In this document: positions 1 to 7,997 of the stretch, one piece after another
How positions within the stretch are numbered: the first letter of the stretch is position 1
Layout: every line of letters starts with the position of its first letter
Source: Paenibacillus agaridevorans
GTDB taxonomy: Bacteria; Bacillota; Bacilli; Paenibacillales; Paenibacillaceae
Direction of reading: 5' to 3'
DNA length: 34,591 nt
Assembly (NCBI RefSeq): GCF_003112455.1
Contig: NZ_BDQX01000039.1
Span: 1-34,591, forward strand
The notes under the pieces: model-generated
Database searches by the model: none
What the model saw: only the letters and a program-made list of their open reading frames with translations
What the model was told of the DNA's origin: nothing
Made by a program: the position numbers and the translations under genes

Positions 1-137
1 GGATGAAGCTAGAACCTGAGGAGCGGAGCGTAGTGGAGGCTACGTGAGCACCGGAAGGTTCGGCTGAATTCAATATTCGACGTCGAGTAAGCTTCTAGGA
101 TGACTTCGTAATGGGAAGCGGACTTTTTGAACAACCT
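1..137 (+). ncRNA. Candidate structured element, probably dispersed repeat
   Basis: This noncoding stretch folds on paper. GAACCT (12-17) pairs with AGGTTC (56-61), enclosing a hairpin CGTAG (29-33)/CTACG (40-44), and an outer GAAGCT (5-10) pairs with AGCTTC (90-95). A self-complementary TCGACGTCGA lies at 77-86. Its 3' end overlaps the stop codon of the convergent aldo/keto reductase gene. From memory, similar sequence with the GGAGCGGAGCG core and the AGCGGACTTTTTGAACAACC tail recurs in Paenibacillus genomes, but I cannot verify that here. The left edge is cut by the window. It could act as RNA on either strand or be a DNA-level repeat; the function is unknown. Confidence 0.45.
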
Positions 138-1037
138 TTATAAAGGCTGCCCGGGAAACAGGGACAGTACCTTGGACTCGTGCTCCACAGGTAAACCTCT
201 CCCGTCGCAATAAGCGGCGTTTTGAGTCAATTCCTCTACCGATGTAGTCCCCGTAAGGGTCACCGCAATGTCGGGACAAGTTAGACTAAAGCGCAACGCC
301 GGCTCTACCAGCCCATTAGGTCTGCCCTGCCGGAGAAATTCGAGCTGCCGCTTGCGTCGCTCCCCTTCCGCGATCTTCTCCGGGTATTTGTACAAGAAAG
401 GCGCCGGCGACTCCGTCAGCAGCCCCGTGCAGAGCGGACTTCCATGAATGACGCCGACATGAGCCCGGCTGGCTAGCGGCAGCAGTTCATCCTTGGCGGT
501 ATAATCCATCAGCGTGTACCTGCCGAACGTTTGGATGGTATCGACGATCCCCTCCCGAACAAAAGGCAGCAGCCGGTCTAACTGGCCGGCATTGACGCCG
601 ATCGCCCGGACGATTCCCTCCTTTTTGAGTTTCAGGAATGCCTTGATGGTTCCCTCCATGGCGGCTTCATAACTTACGGATTCCAGCTCGTGCAGTTGAA
701 TCAAATCAAGATAATCGGTCTGCAGCCGCTTAAGGCTCTCCTCTACCGATCGAAGGGTATTCTCGTACGTATACGGAACGCCGCGCACAACCGCCTTCGT
801 TGCCAAAATAACCCGGCTCCGCTTTCCTTTTAATGCCAGCCCGACTCTTCTTTCGCTTTCTCCCCCGCCGTACAGAGGCGCAGTGTCGATAAAATTAATG
901 CCAAGATCCAGCGCGGCATCGATTACCCGCAGCGCTTGCTCGTCCGTCGTATCGCCAAAGTCTCCGCCCAGCGGCGCGCCGCCGAGCCCCAATTTGGAAA
1001 CGCGAAAATTCGTCTTTCCCAGTAACGTATACTCCAT
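138..1037 (-). CDS. Aldo/keto reductase
   Basis: NAD(P)H-dependent oxidoreductase of the aldo/keto reductase family, a cytosolic (beta/alpha)8 barrel of 299 residues. The catalytic tetrad is visible: Asp51 and Tyr56 in DTAPLYG, Lys81 in ATKAV, and His116 in QLHE. The family reduces sugar or other carbonyl groups, or oxidises aldoses. The overall look resembles L-fucose/D-threo-aldose dehydrogenase-type members, but the substrate cannot be read from sequence. A start at 1052 is also open; the one chosen (ATG at 1037) has GGGGTGG about seven bases upstream. The gene stands alone; upstream there is only gene debris, and its stop codon lies inside the folded element at the window's left end. Confidence 0.85.
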   Translation of the reverse strand: MEYTLLGKTNFRVSKLGLGGAPLGGDFGDTTDEQALRVIDAALDLGINFIDTAPLYGGGESERRVGLALKGKRSRVILATKAVVRGVPYTYENTLRSVEESLKRLQTDYLDLIQLHELESVSYEAAMEGTIKAFLKLKKEGIVRAIGVNAGQLDRLLPFVREGIVDTIQTFGRYTLMDYTAKDELLPLASRAHVGVIHGSPLCTGLLTESPAPFLYKYPEKIAEGERRKRQLEFLRQGRPNGLVEPALRFSLTCPDIAVTLTGTTSVEELTQNAAYCDGRGLPVEHESKVLSLFPGQPL

Positions 1038-1095
1038 TTCTTTCCACCCCATCCCGGATGTTATCGGCCGCCCGCCTCACACTGCCGCCTTCTAA

Positions 1096-1170
1096 TCAAG
1101 CGAGTTTCCACTCCGGATACAGCGCTTTCTCGATATCCGGTTTTTGCCCCTTGTTACTGAGAATAAGGGC
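1096..1170 (-). pseudogene. 3' end remnant of an unidentified gene
   Basis: On the minus strand an open frame reads ...LILSNKGQKPDIEKALYPEW and ends at a TGA (1098-1096), about 60 bases before the aldo/keto reductase start. An in-frame stop lies just upstream (about 1180), so only some 25 codons remain. The residue composition looks like a real protein tail rather than random frame, but I do not recognise the family. It abuts the transposase scrap at about 1185, suggesting that a mobile element once cut this gene. Confidence 0.35.
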
Positions 1171-1187
1171 CAAAGGGCGCTAAAGCT

Positions 1188-1296
1188 ATTTCAAATTTAT
1201 TGGAAAACGTTCGTTTTTATCGTTTAAAAGGAAAAAAGCATCCGTACGACAACGCCATGACGGAAGATTTCTACAAAATCAAGTATCCGCGATAAA
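1188..1296 (+). pseudogene. IS3-family transposase (OrfB) remnant
   Basis: The plus-strand frame ending at the TAA near 1294 encodes KHPYDNAMTEDFYK. This closely matches the motif around the catalytic glutamate of IS3-type integrase-core transposases, usually written HPYDNAxTESFYxTLK. Only about 35 codons remain, and the frame upstream loses recognisable similarity. No terminal inverted repeats or orfA are visible. It is a decayed insertion sequence scrap sitting between two unrelated genes. Confidence 0.55.
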
Positions 1297-1298
1297 CT

Positions 1299-1332
1299 CA
1301 AAAAAACCCCGTCCGCATGCGGACCGGGCTTT
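1299..1332 (-). terminator. Intrinsic terminator of the deoR-PDE-MFS operon
   Basis: GTCCGCATGCGGAC (1311-1324) is a perfect palindrome extended by CCC/GGG flanks. On the minus strand it is followed by seven T residues (A-run at 1300-1306). It lies about 60 bases after the MFS gene stop. The plus-strand side has only a weak T tract (CTTTATT), so it may be partly bidirectional. Confidence 0.8.
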
Positions 1333-1390
1333 ATTGAAATGTATGGATGTCCTAAGAGCGTTTATCCTTTGCGTTAACGTGACCAACTCG

Positions 1391-2665
1391 CTAGGATGAG
1401 AATTCCAGCTCTTTTTTCTCCAAAAACAATCTCCACTTCTTTATACGTCCAAGACAGACGATTAGCCCTATTAGCGCAATAAAAGTCCAGCTTATAATAG
1501 TAAAGCGCCAGCCATAAGCTTCGCTTAACGCTGCAATTCCATAGATAGAGATCGCGCTTCCGATATAAGTAAATGCATTCAAAATACCCGAAATCGTTGC
1601 AGCACGACCATACTTGGCATAATGAAGCGGCAATTGGCTGATTAACATCAAGTTGATGCCGTGCGTACAGCCGGCCAACAAAGCCATTAGCAAAATAGAA
1701 AACATTGCATGAGACGCAAAAAAGCATATAAGCGCCAAGCTCGTCATGACCCCCGCCCCCCATAGCAAGGCGGAAACTGAAAGCTCGTTTTTTACGCTTT
1801 TGTACATCCGGGAAGTTGCCACTACACAAACAATGGTGAACAAGGGTAAAACAACCGTACTTAAAATAGAAATAGAGGTATTTAATCGAAAAACATCATG
1901 AATATACGTTGGCATCCATGTTGTAATGCCATCTCGCAAAGCACCCTGAAGAATGATGACCAACATGATAGGCAGAAGCCCTGAGGTCCAAATAAGCGAG
2001 CCGACGCTTCGCTCTGCCCCATACTTCCTGCCCCTTGAAACCGGCTTCGAAACTTGTTCGTTTTTTTCTTGCTGACCAAAAGCCTCGATACTAAAAATCC
2101 ACAAAAACGCAACTAATATCGCAACGATTCCCGGGATTACAAAAGAGAGCCGCCAGCCTGAAATCCAAATGCTAAAGGGAACCAATACATAAACCACGAT
2201 CGTTCCTGCCGAAGACGCCGTAACGATCCCCACACTTGTCTTGCGGTAGAGCTCGGGCGATAAATATTGTGACATGCCGCGTACAAGAGGAGGCCATAAC
2301 ATCGCTTGAAAGAATCCATTTAAGCACCAAATAAAGGTCATCATATAGATGTCACTCATAAATGCTATTGCAAAGTTGCAGAAAGCTGTTGCCACCAATC
2401 CTGCGAATATCATCGTTCTCGGCTCAAACCGGTCACTCAAATACCCGCAAATAGGCTGACCTGCGCCGTAGGTAATAAAACTGCCGATCACCGCCATGCC
2501 TGCCAATTGATTGCTAATGTTCAAAGATTGTGCGATTTCTAATAGAGCTGCCCCATAATTAATGCGTGTCAAATAGCTGGTAAAATAGACCAAACAACAT
2601 AAAATACTAAAAAATAAAGCACTGCGCTGCTTAGGATTTGAAGCTATCGAATTCGAAATCATCAC
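1391..2665 (-). CDS. MFS transporter, organophosphate:phosphate antiporter-like
   Basis: Integral membrane carrier of 424 residues with about twelve hydrophobic segments, the usual size for the major facilitator superfamily. Near the N-terminus, YFTSYLTRINYGAALLEI and then GYLSDRFEPR (the loop 2-3 signature) resemble the GlpT/UhpT/UhpC organophosphate antiporter branch. That branch exchanges phosphorylated metabolites for inorganic phosphate. The start overlaps the stop of the upstream phosphodiesterase gene by four bases (ATGA), so the two are translationally coupled. The pairing suggests uptake of a phosphate ester or phosphonate processed by that enzyme. The branch assignment is from motif appearance only. 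Confidence 0.8.
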   Translation of the reverse strand: MMISNSIASNPKQRSALFFSILCCLVYFTSYLTRINYGAALLEIAQSLNISNQLAGMAVIGSFITYGAGQPICGYLSDRFEPRTMIFAGLVATAFCNFAIAFMSDIYMMTFIWCLNGFFQAMLWPPLVRGMSQYLSPELYRKTSVGIVTASSAGTIVVYVLVPFSIWISGWRLSFVIPGIVAILVAFLWIFSIEAFGQQEKNEQVSKPVSRGRKYGAERSVGSLIWTSGLLPIMLVIILQGALRDGITTWMPTYIHDVFRLNTSISILSTVVLPLFTIVCVVATSRMYKSVKNELSVSALLWGAGVMTSLALICFFASHAMFSILLMALLAGCTHGINLMLISQLPLHYAKYGRAATISGILNAFTYIGSAISIYGIAALSEAYGWRFTIISWTFIALIGLIVCLGRIKKWRLFLEKKELEFSS

Positions 2666-3438
2666 ACCAGAGATTTACCTTCCCAATCCCTATTGGGGGA
2701 TACGTCTATAAGCCTAACAATTGTCGGCGCAATATCGATAATGTTGGCTTCCGGCAGAGCTGCACCCGATGCAAATGCCCTCCCTTTAATAAACAATGGA
2801 ATCGTCATATCCTCGGGCATCAATGTACCGTGAGTACGGTCGTGGCCCCCATGATCGGAAGTAACAATGACGTTATAATGCTCCGGAATAGCATGTACGG
2901 CCTTCTCAATGCAATCCCAGGATAAATAAACGGCTTCAATATACTCCTTGGACATCCATCCATACTTATGTCCTACCTCATCCACATCTCCTAAATATAA
3001 GAAGGTAAAATCGGGAGCGTGTTCGTTTATAAATGCGATCGAATGGTCGGTAAGCAATCGATTCGTAACGTCGTAACCATAATTCGAACCAGAGATAAAA
3101 CAACTGTGCGCCGTTGAACCAGGACGGGCGACATCGCGAAGCTGCTCCCAATTATAAAATAGAGCCGATGTTTTGTTGCTGGCTTTTAGTTGCTCACAAA
3201 GTCCATCGATCGGCCGCACCTGGGGAGTATAGATATTATCCATAATGCCATGCCGCTCAGGGGGGACGCTGTGGAACAGCGACATATGACAAGGAAGCGT
3301 TACGCTTGGCATAACAGTCCGGGCTGAAAGCGTGTAGCTGGCCTTCTCCTTTAATTGTTCGATATAGGGATGTCCTGAAACGGATAAGCTGTCCGGACGC
3401 ATGCCATCAACCAAAATAAGCAGGACCTTATGGTTCAT
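2662..3438 (-). CDS. Alkaline phosphatase superfamily phosphodiesterase/phosphohydrolase
   Basis: Cytosolic two-metal hydrolase of 258 residues from the type I phosphodiesterase/nucleotide pyrophosphatase branch of the alkaline phosphatase superfamily. Visible metal and catalytic residues are Asp11 (LVDGMRPDS), Thr47 (MPSVTLPCH, candidate nucleophile), an Asp and His in GDVDEVGHKYG, and the Asp-His pair with a distal His in TSDHGGHDRTHG. There is no signal peptide, so the substrate must be imported or internal. The gene lies six bases after the DeoR regulator stop and overlaps the MFS carrier start by four bases. The family includes nucleotide pyrophosphatases, phosphonoacetate hydrolases and phosphoglycerol-type enzymes; the substrate is unknown. 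Confidence 0.8.
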   Translation of the reverse strand: MNHKVLLILVDGMRPDSLSVSGHPYIEQLKEKASYTLSARTVMPSVTLPCHMSLFHSVPPERHGIMDNIYTPQVRPIDGLCEQLKASNKTSALFYNWEQLRDVARPGSTAHSCFISGSNYGYDVTNRLLTDHSIAFINEHAPDFTFLYLGDVDEVGHKYGWMSKEYIEAVYLSWDCIEKAVHAIPEHYNVIVTSDHGGHDRTHGTLMPEDMTIPLFIKGRAFASGAALPEANIIDIAPTIVRLIDVSPNRDWEGKSLV

Positions 3439-3444
3439 TTTTAA

Positions 3445-4215
3445 TCACTCCATGGATTTAATGATGTTCAGTGATTTGTTTTTGTACAGCGAAAAAACGT
3501 GATCCGGCAGCTTTGAATCCGTTATGATATGGAACGAGGTTGATAAATCGCAAACTTTAATGGTTGCGGGAGTCTCGAATTTGGAGCTGTCGGCCAAAAT
3601 GAATACCTCATCCGAATGCTCGATAAATCCCCGCTGGATATCGAATAATTCATGATGGAACAAACCGATTCCATAACGAAGCGAAATTGTCGAAGGAAAA
3701 ATAAACGCCTTCGTGAAATGAAGCCGCTTTATGGTCTCTAACGCCATATGACCGTAAAAAGCTTTTTCCTCCCGCAGGTACTGGCCGCCGATCTGGATCA
3801 TGTCGAATCCTTCTACATCGCATAAAGCGGCGAAAACTTCAGGGGAATTCGTAGCGATCTTGAGCCTGCGGCAATGCTCCTTGAGCAGCGGCGCCAGCTC
3901 CATTGCAGTACTGCCCGAATCAATCACGATCATGTCGTCCTCGCGAATATATTGCAACGCTTTTCGCGCCAACTGCCCCTTCAGCTCCCGATTCTCGGAT
4001 GTACGCTCTTCAAGTCTGGCAGCCATTTTCATTTTCTGATTACAAACAGCCCCCCCATGCACTCTCTTCAAAGCTTGATTTTTTTCCAGATATTCCAGAT
4101 CTCTGCGCACCGTCTCAATGGATACCCCAAACAGAGTCATGAGCTCCGACACCGTTACGGAGGACTTTTCCTTGAGCATCTCCGTAATTTTTAAACGCCT
4201 CTCATTTGCAAACAT
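3445..4215 (-). CDS. DeoR-family transcriptional regulator
   Basis: A 256-residue regulator. An N-terminal DeoR helix-turn-helix lies at about residues 5-57 (VSELMTLFGVSIETVRRDLE, then KRVHGGA). A C-terminal isomerase-fold effector domain lies at about 75-235, with the phosphosugar-binding look IDSGSTAMELA and ILADSSKF. Such proteins usually repress an adjacent sugar-phosphate operon until a phosphorylated effector binds. The ATG at 4215 is preferred over a TTG at 4221 because GAGGAG sits ten bases upstream. It is the first gene of an operon with the phosphodiesterase and MFS carrier and probably autoregulates it. Confidence 0.88.
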   Translation of the reverse strand: MFANERRLKITEMLKEKSSVTVSELMTLFGVSIETVRRDLEYLEKNQALKRVHGGAVCNQKMKMAARLEERTSENRELKGQLARKALQYIREDDMIVIDSGSTAMELAPLLKEHCRRLKIATNSPEVFAALCDVEGFDMIQIGGQYLREEKAFYGHMALETIKRLHFTKAFIFPSTISLRYGIGLFHHELFDIQRGFIEHSDEVFILADSSKFETPATIKVCDLSTSFHIITDSKLPDHVFSLYKNKSLNIIKSME

Positions 4216-4235
4216 ATGCAATCAACTCCTCACAA

Positions 4236-4274
4236 ATACACATTTAATGTATACTTGCAAAAATGTTGTGTCAA
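4236..4274 (-). promoter_or_regulatory. Promoter and possible operator of the deoR-PDE-MFS operon
   Basis: On the minus strand a perfect -35 TTGACA (4274-4269) is followed after 17 bases by a -10-like TACATT (4251-4246). An imperfect inverted repeat, ATACACATT/AATGTATAC (4237-4254), covers the -10 and is a plausible site for the DeoR protein encoded just downstream. Confidence 0.5.
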
Positions 4275-4328
4275 GCATTATTTTGATATCAAACGATTGT
4301 TGCCCCCGCTCATGCTCCGACTTCTTCT

Positions 4329-4370
4329 AATAAAAGAACCTCAACTTCCACTTGGAAGTGGAAATTGAGG
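4329..4370 (-). terminator. Intrinsic terminator of the ABC transporter/OGL operon
   Basis: CCTCAACTTCCACTT (4339-4353) pairs with AAGTGGAAATTGAGG (4356-4370) with a single interior mismatch, giving a long stable hairpin. The minus-strand downstream sequence is TTCTTTTATT. It lies about 55 bases after the oligogalacturonate-lyase-like gene and separates that operon from the deoR operon. Confidence 0.7.
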
Positions 4371-4425
4371 TGGCTCACATCATTTAAAGGCATGGCCTAT
4401 TAGGCGAACGTGGTATGCGAGCTTC

Positions 4426-5490
4426 TTACAGCTCAATTATCCCAATACGCAAAAGATTATGGTCATCTGCAAAAGTAAAGATGATTTTGCGGCTGTCAGG
4501 ACTGAAGGAGGGGTGCGGATGGCCGGGATGGCGGTTCCAGCGATTGACTCGACAAAGCATGCGAGACTTGCGCGCCGTCAGATCAATCAGCACAATTTCG
4601 CAGCCTTTTCCTTCATCCAGTAAAGTATCCGCCACGGCATATCGGCCATCCGGACTTGGACATACATGCCAATAGCGGTAATCCTCATTCATCAGCTCAG
4701 TCAACCCACCATCGCGGCTTACACGATAGATGCCTGTCGGCGCTATCGGACTATGCGGATATTTTACAAAATAAAGCCACTCGCCATCATAAGACCACAT
4801 CTCATGTCCGACATATTCGCCATTCTCGCCGTTTGACAGCTTCCTCTGCTTGTAGAGATTGCAAGCTGCTCCTGTATCTACATCTATAGACCAGATGCGG
4901 TCAACGATTTGCTCTGTGCTGCCTTCATGAGCATAAAACAGTTGGTTTGCATAAACAGGATTGATCATCGCATGATTGGCGATAGGATGCGGCTCAGGAA
5001 AGTCGGGCTGTATAACCGTCTTAACCTCTCCCGTTGAGGCATCAACTGTACCAACCGCATATTTCCCCGCTTCCGCCCAATAGACGCCAAAGCGCTTGCC
5101 GTCATTCGTAATCGACAGCGGCTCAAGAAACGCGCAGCCATTAGGATGTTTTGCGATAAGCCGTGGATCACCCGTTCTCATATCCAGCGCCAGCAGTTCG
5201 GCCCCAATACTGTAGTAAAACACATCATCCGCCGTAACTAGTCCGTTAAAGCATAGCATAGCTTCTTGCAGCACTTTGACATAACCATTCACCGTATCGA
5301 TTTCCACCATCGTACCAATCATGGTTGCAGGATCAACGTTAACTGCTGCAATGATATGGCGGCTATCTGCACGCCAGGACATGACCGTGAAATAAGAATG
5401 AGCCGTATGACTGCCGCTCTGTCCAATTACTTTATAAATAAGCCCCGTTTCTGAGTCGATTGCCTCACCAATTCCCAGCATCCACTGCAT
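4426..5490 (-). CDS. Oligogalacturonate lyase-like protein (PL22 type)
   Basis: A 354-residue protein without a signal peptide, built of repeated beta-propeller blades (SPDGRYAVAD, FSPDSRKIIFTFADD and similar). It resembles oligogalacturonate lyases of polysaccharide lyase family 22. These enzymes cleave short unsaturated oligogalacturonides in the cytosol by beta-elimination with a divalent metal. The GHPHPSFSPD segment near the C-terminus matches the family's HxH metal-binding segment as I recall it, and the other conserved histidines could be in GHEMWSYDG and YWHVCPS. It is the last gene of the sugar ABC transporter operon, consistent with processing imported oligomers. The ATG at 5481 is spaced better from AAGGGG than the one at 5490. 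A generic TolB-like propeller remains an alternative. Confidence 0.65.
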   Translation of the reverse strand: MQWMLGIGEAIDSETGLIYKVIGQSGSHTAHSYFTVMSWRADSRHIIAAVNVDPATMIGTMVEIDTVNGYVKVLQEAMLCFNGLVTADDVFYYSIGAELLALDMRTGDPRLIAKHPNGCAFLEPLSITNDGKRFGVYWAEAGKYAVGTVDASTGEVKTVIQPDFPEPHPIANHAMINPVYANQLFYAHEGSTEQIVDRIWSIDVDTGAACNLYKQRKLSNGENGEYVGHEMWSYDGEWLYFVKYPHSPIAPTGIYRVSRDGGLTELMNEDYRYWHVCPSPDGRYAVADTLLDEGKGCEIVLIDLTARKSRMLCRVNRWNRHPGHPHPSFSPDSRKIIFTFADDHNLLRIGIIEL

Positions 5491-5508
5491 CCCCTTGGGA
5501 AATAGTAA

Positions 5509-5548
5509 AGCTATCTCTCCACTGTTAAAAACTACAGGAGAGATAGCT
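5509..5548 (-). promoter_or_regulatory. Perfect 12-bp inverted repeat between lipoprotein and lyase genes
   Basis: AGCTATCTCTCC (5509-5520) and GGAGAGATAGCT (5537-5548) form a perfect 12-bp stem with a 16-base loop, ten bases after the binding-protein stop. The following minus-strand sequence TTTACTATTTCCC is a poor T tract. It therefore looks more like an mRNA 3'-stabilising or partial-termination hairpin, which would raise the binding protein over the lyase, than a full terminator. Confidence 0.6.
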
Positions 5549-5557
5549 GCTGTCCCT

Positions 5558-7015
5558 TTATTTTTGAATCGTCACTTTGGAAAGCACTTCATTATCGAAG
5601 TTTTTGGCAGCCTCATCAAGCAACGCTTTAACATCAGCCTTCTCATTCGTGAACACTTCTTGCATCACATTCGTAATTGTCCCATAAAACTCTTGTCCGT
5701 TATAAGCCGGCTCAGGAATACCAACCATTGCTTCGATTACTTTCGGATCCAGCTTATATACATTGTCCGGATACTTATCGAGCAGAGCCTCAAACTTTTT
5801 GCCGAATTCGGAATCCGCCTTATAGTAATAAGCCGCGCTCCCGTATGCTTTAATTTGCCCCTTCGCTTTACGATCCTCAAGCACCGTTTTCAACACGTCG
5901 ATTTCACTGTCTTTAAACATATCAAAAGTAATGAAGTCGAACGCAGCTTGCTGTACCTCCATCGACTCTTGCGGATTTACGATCATATAGTTGCCGCCCA
6001 GCACACCCACATGCGCGCCGCCTTTTTCCATAGAAGGCATAGGAAGAATCATAAGATCGTTTTTGTCCATGCCGCCGTTATTGACAGCATCCTCGATTTG
6101 ACCGCTTTCACCCAACACAATTGCGGCGCGGCCTTGCTTGAACAAATTGTAGACATCGCCGTAGTTCAATGCCCAGTTTTGCGGCATAGCATTGCCTTCC
6201 CATCTAAGCTTTTTCATAAACTCCATCGCTTTTACGCCTGCTTCAGAGTTGAAGGTAGAGACAACTTTATCGTCTTGCACCTCTTGCGCAGCGCCGCCGG
6301 CTTGATACAGGAAGTTCGTCCAGTTCCAGCCGCCCTCATTGCCTTTTGCCATAATGGCAAAGCCCGCAATTCCTTTTGCCGGATCGGCAGTTGCTTTAGC
6401 CGCCTCATAGAACTCATCCCAAGTCCAATCCAAGGAAGGAATAGGTACATTTTTCTCTTCAAACAGCTTTTTGTTAATAATAATAGAAGAAATATAAGCA
6501 TTTTTCGGTACTGCATATAATTTACCGTCCACAGTAAACTGTGTCGTTAGCTTTTCATTAAAATCATTGGCAAACTCATAATTTTTCAGGAAAGGCGTCA
6601 GATCTGCCGCCCACTCATGGCCAACTAGCGTACCGCCTTCTGTAGCCGGCACATAAAAGCCGGATGGCGCCTGATGAGCAGCCATTTTGATACCGATCTC
6701 ATCGGACTTGTACCACCAGTCATTTTTAACCATTTTGACATGTGGATATTTTTCACCAAAGCGTTTCATTTTGTCCTCGTAAACCGGAATTTCTACTACG
6801 TTATCTGACTTGGGAAACTGGACAGTAAGCGTGATTTCGCTATTTTTCTTTTCCACGTTAGGTGATGGACTCGCAGAAATCGGCGTCTCTTGCCCTCTAT
6901 TGTCGTTGTTCGCATTGCCGCCAGTTCCCTTGCCTCCATTCCCGCTACATGCCGTCATTATCATCATAATAGCGATGATCGTCAGCGCTCCAACTACTCT
7001 TAAATTGTTTTTCAT
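5558..7015 (-). CDS. Carbohydrate ABC transporter substrate-binding lipoprotein
   Basis: A 485-residue extracellular solute-binding protein of family 1 (MsmE/YtcQ-like). The signal peptide ends in the lipobox MTAC with Cys23 as lipidation site, followed by a low-complexity Gly/Asn/Ser/Pro linker to about residue 55. The mature part has the expected features: DLTPFL, DGKLYAVPKN around residues 165-175, and DWTWDEFYEAAKA. It delivers a sugar oligomer to the two permeases encoded immediately upstream (gap about 108 bases). Ribosome binding site AAGGGG lies about seven bases before the ATG. The ligand is unknown; the downstream lyase-like gene suggests galacturonides. No ATPase gene is in the operon, as is common for this family, which shares an MsmX-type ATPase. 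Confidence 0.9.
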   Translation of the reverse strand: MKNNLRVVGALTIIAIMMIMTACSGNGGKGTGGNANNDNRGQETPISASPSPNVEKKNSEITLTVQFPKSDNVVEIPVYEDKMKRFGEKYPHVKMVKNDWWYKSDEIGIKMAAHQAPSGFYVPATEGGTLVGHEWAADLTPFLKNYEFANDFNEKLTTQFTVDGKLYAVPKNAYISSIIINKKLFEEKNVPIPSLDWTWDEFYEAAKATADPAKGIAGFAIMAKGNEGGWNWTNFLYQAGGAAQEVQDDKVVSTFNSEAGVKAMEFMKKLRWEGNAMPQNWALNYGDVYNLFKQGRAAIVLGESGQIEDAVNNGGMDKNDLMILPMPSMEKGGAHVGVLGGNYMIVNPQESMEVQQAAFDFITFDMFKDSEIDVLKTVLEDRKAKGQIKAYGSAAYYYKADSEFGKKFEALLDKYPDNVYKLDPKVIEAMVGIPEPAYNGQEFYGTITNVMQEVFTNEKADVKALLDEAAKNFDNEVLSKVTIQK

Positions 7016-7124
7016 TGTTTTTCCCCTTCCCTTTTCTAAGAACTTTGCTACGATTCAAGCATACTCCCATTCACATTTGGCGGCGATGATCTATTCATCG
7101 ATTGTTATGGACAATTCTCCGGGG

Positions 7125-7997
7125 TTACCCTTTTATACCGGACAGATTCAAGCCATGCATAATATTTTTTTGAAAAATCAAAAAGAAAACTAGCGGCGGA
7201 ATCATTATGATCGTCAATACGCTAAACTTAATATTCCATGAAATAATGCTGGACTCAATAATGTTGCGATAAACCATGGATGCAATCGGATACTTATCTT
7301 GCGTAGTTAGCACTAGCGAAGGCCAATACCAATCATTCCATGTCGAAGTGAAAGCAAAAATGAGCAGCGTTGAAAATACAGGAATAGACAGAGGAATCGC
7401 CATCTGGAAAAAGCAGCGAACCTCCGAGGCTCCATCGATCCGCGCCGCATCGAACAGTTCCTTATGAATACCGTCAAAAAAGCTCTTAAGCAACATAATA
7501 TTAAAAGCATTCGCTGCCGCAGGAAGCCAAAACGCCCAGTAGGAATCAATCAACCCCAAACTTTTCAAATTCAAGAAATTGGGTATTAAATAAGTTGCGC
7601 TTGGAATCATCAACGTACTCATAAAAAATAGAATAAAGCCCTTGCGAACCGGCAGCTTCATCTGGGACAAGCTAAAGGAAGCGAGACCGATAATAATGAG
7701 CGAAAAGACGGCATTCCCGGCAAACAGCAGAAACGTATTGGCAAAGCCTTTTGCTAAATTTACATATTGCAGCCCTTCCTTATAGTTGGTCCATTCCAAC
7801 TGCTGCGGCAAAAAGCTGGGCGGGAATGTGAATATTTCCGCCCTCGTTTTAAAAGATGAAAAAATGGTTGTGCCAAACGGGTACAGCATCGTAACTGCCA
7901 ACGCTGCAAGTGCAAGCAGCATGATGGTATAGCCGATCCAAACGCTTTTCTTTTTGTAGTCAAAGGATGACAGAATACTCCGTTCCTCTATTTTCAT
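7125..7997 (-). CDS. Carbohydrate ABC transporter permease, MalG/LplC type
   Basis: Inner-membrane permease of 290 residues with six predicted transmembrane segments. The EAA-type ATPase contact loop reads ELFDAARIDGASEVRCFFQMAIPL (about residues 185-208). It pairs with the other permease to form the translocation channel for the sugar bound by the lipoprotein. The ATG at 7997 overlaps the upstream permease stop by four bases, showing coupling. The C-terminal QKNIMHGLNLSGIKG is typical of the CUT1 family. Confidence 0.92.
   Translation of the reverse strand: MKIEERSILSSFDYKKKSVWIGYTIMLLALAALAVTMLYPFGTTIFSSFKTRAEIFTFPPSFLPQQLEWTNYKEGLQYVNLAKGFANTFLLFAGNAVFSLIIIGLASFSLSQMKLPVRKGFILFFMSTLMIPSATYLIPNFLNLKSLGLIDSYWAFWLPAAANAFNIMLLKSFFDGIHKELFDAARIDGASEVRCFFQMAIPLSIPVFSTLLIFAFTSTWNDWYWPSLVLTTQDKYPIASMVYRNIIESSIISWNIKFSVLTIIMIPPLVFFLIFQKNIMHGLNLSGIKG

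Noticed and set aside
2638..2925. Plus-strand ORF over the MFS/phosphodiesterase junction
   Set aside because: It is antisense to two overlapping well-supported genes with no own signals.
5495..6520. 341-codon plus-strand ORF
   Set aside because: It lies antisense to the clear sugar-binding lipoprotein, shows no domain and no ribosome binding site; it is a shadow frame.
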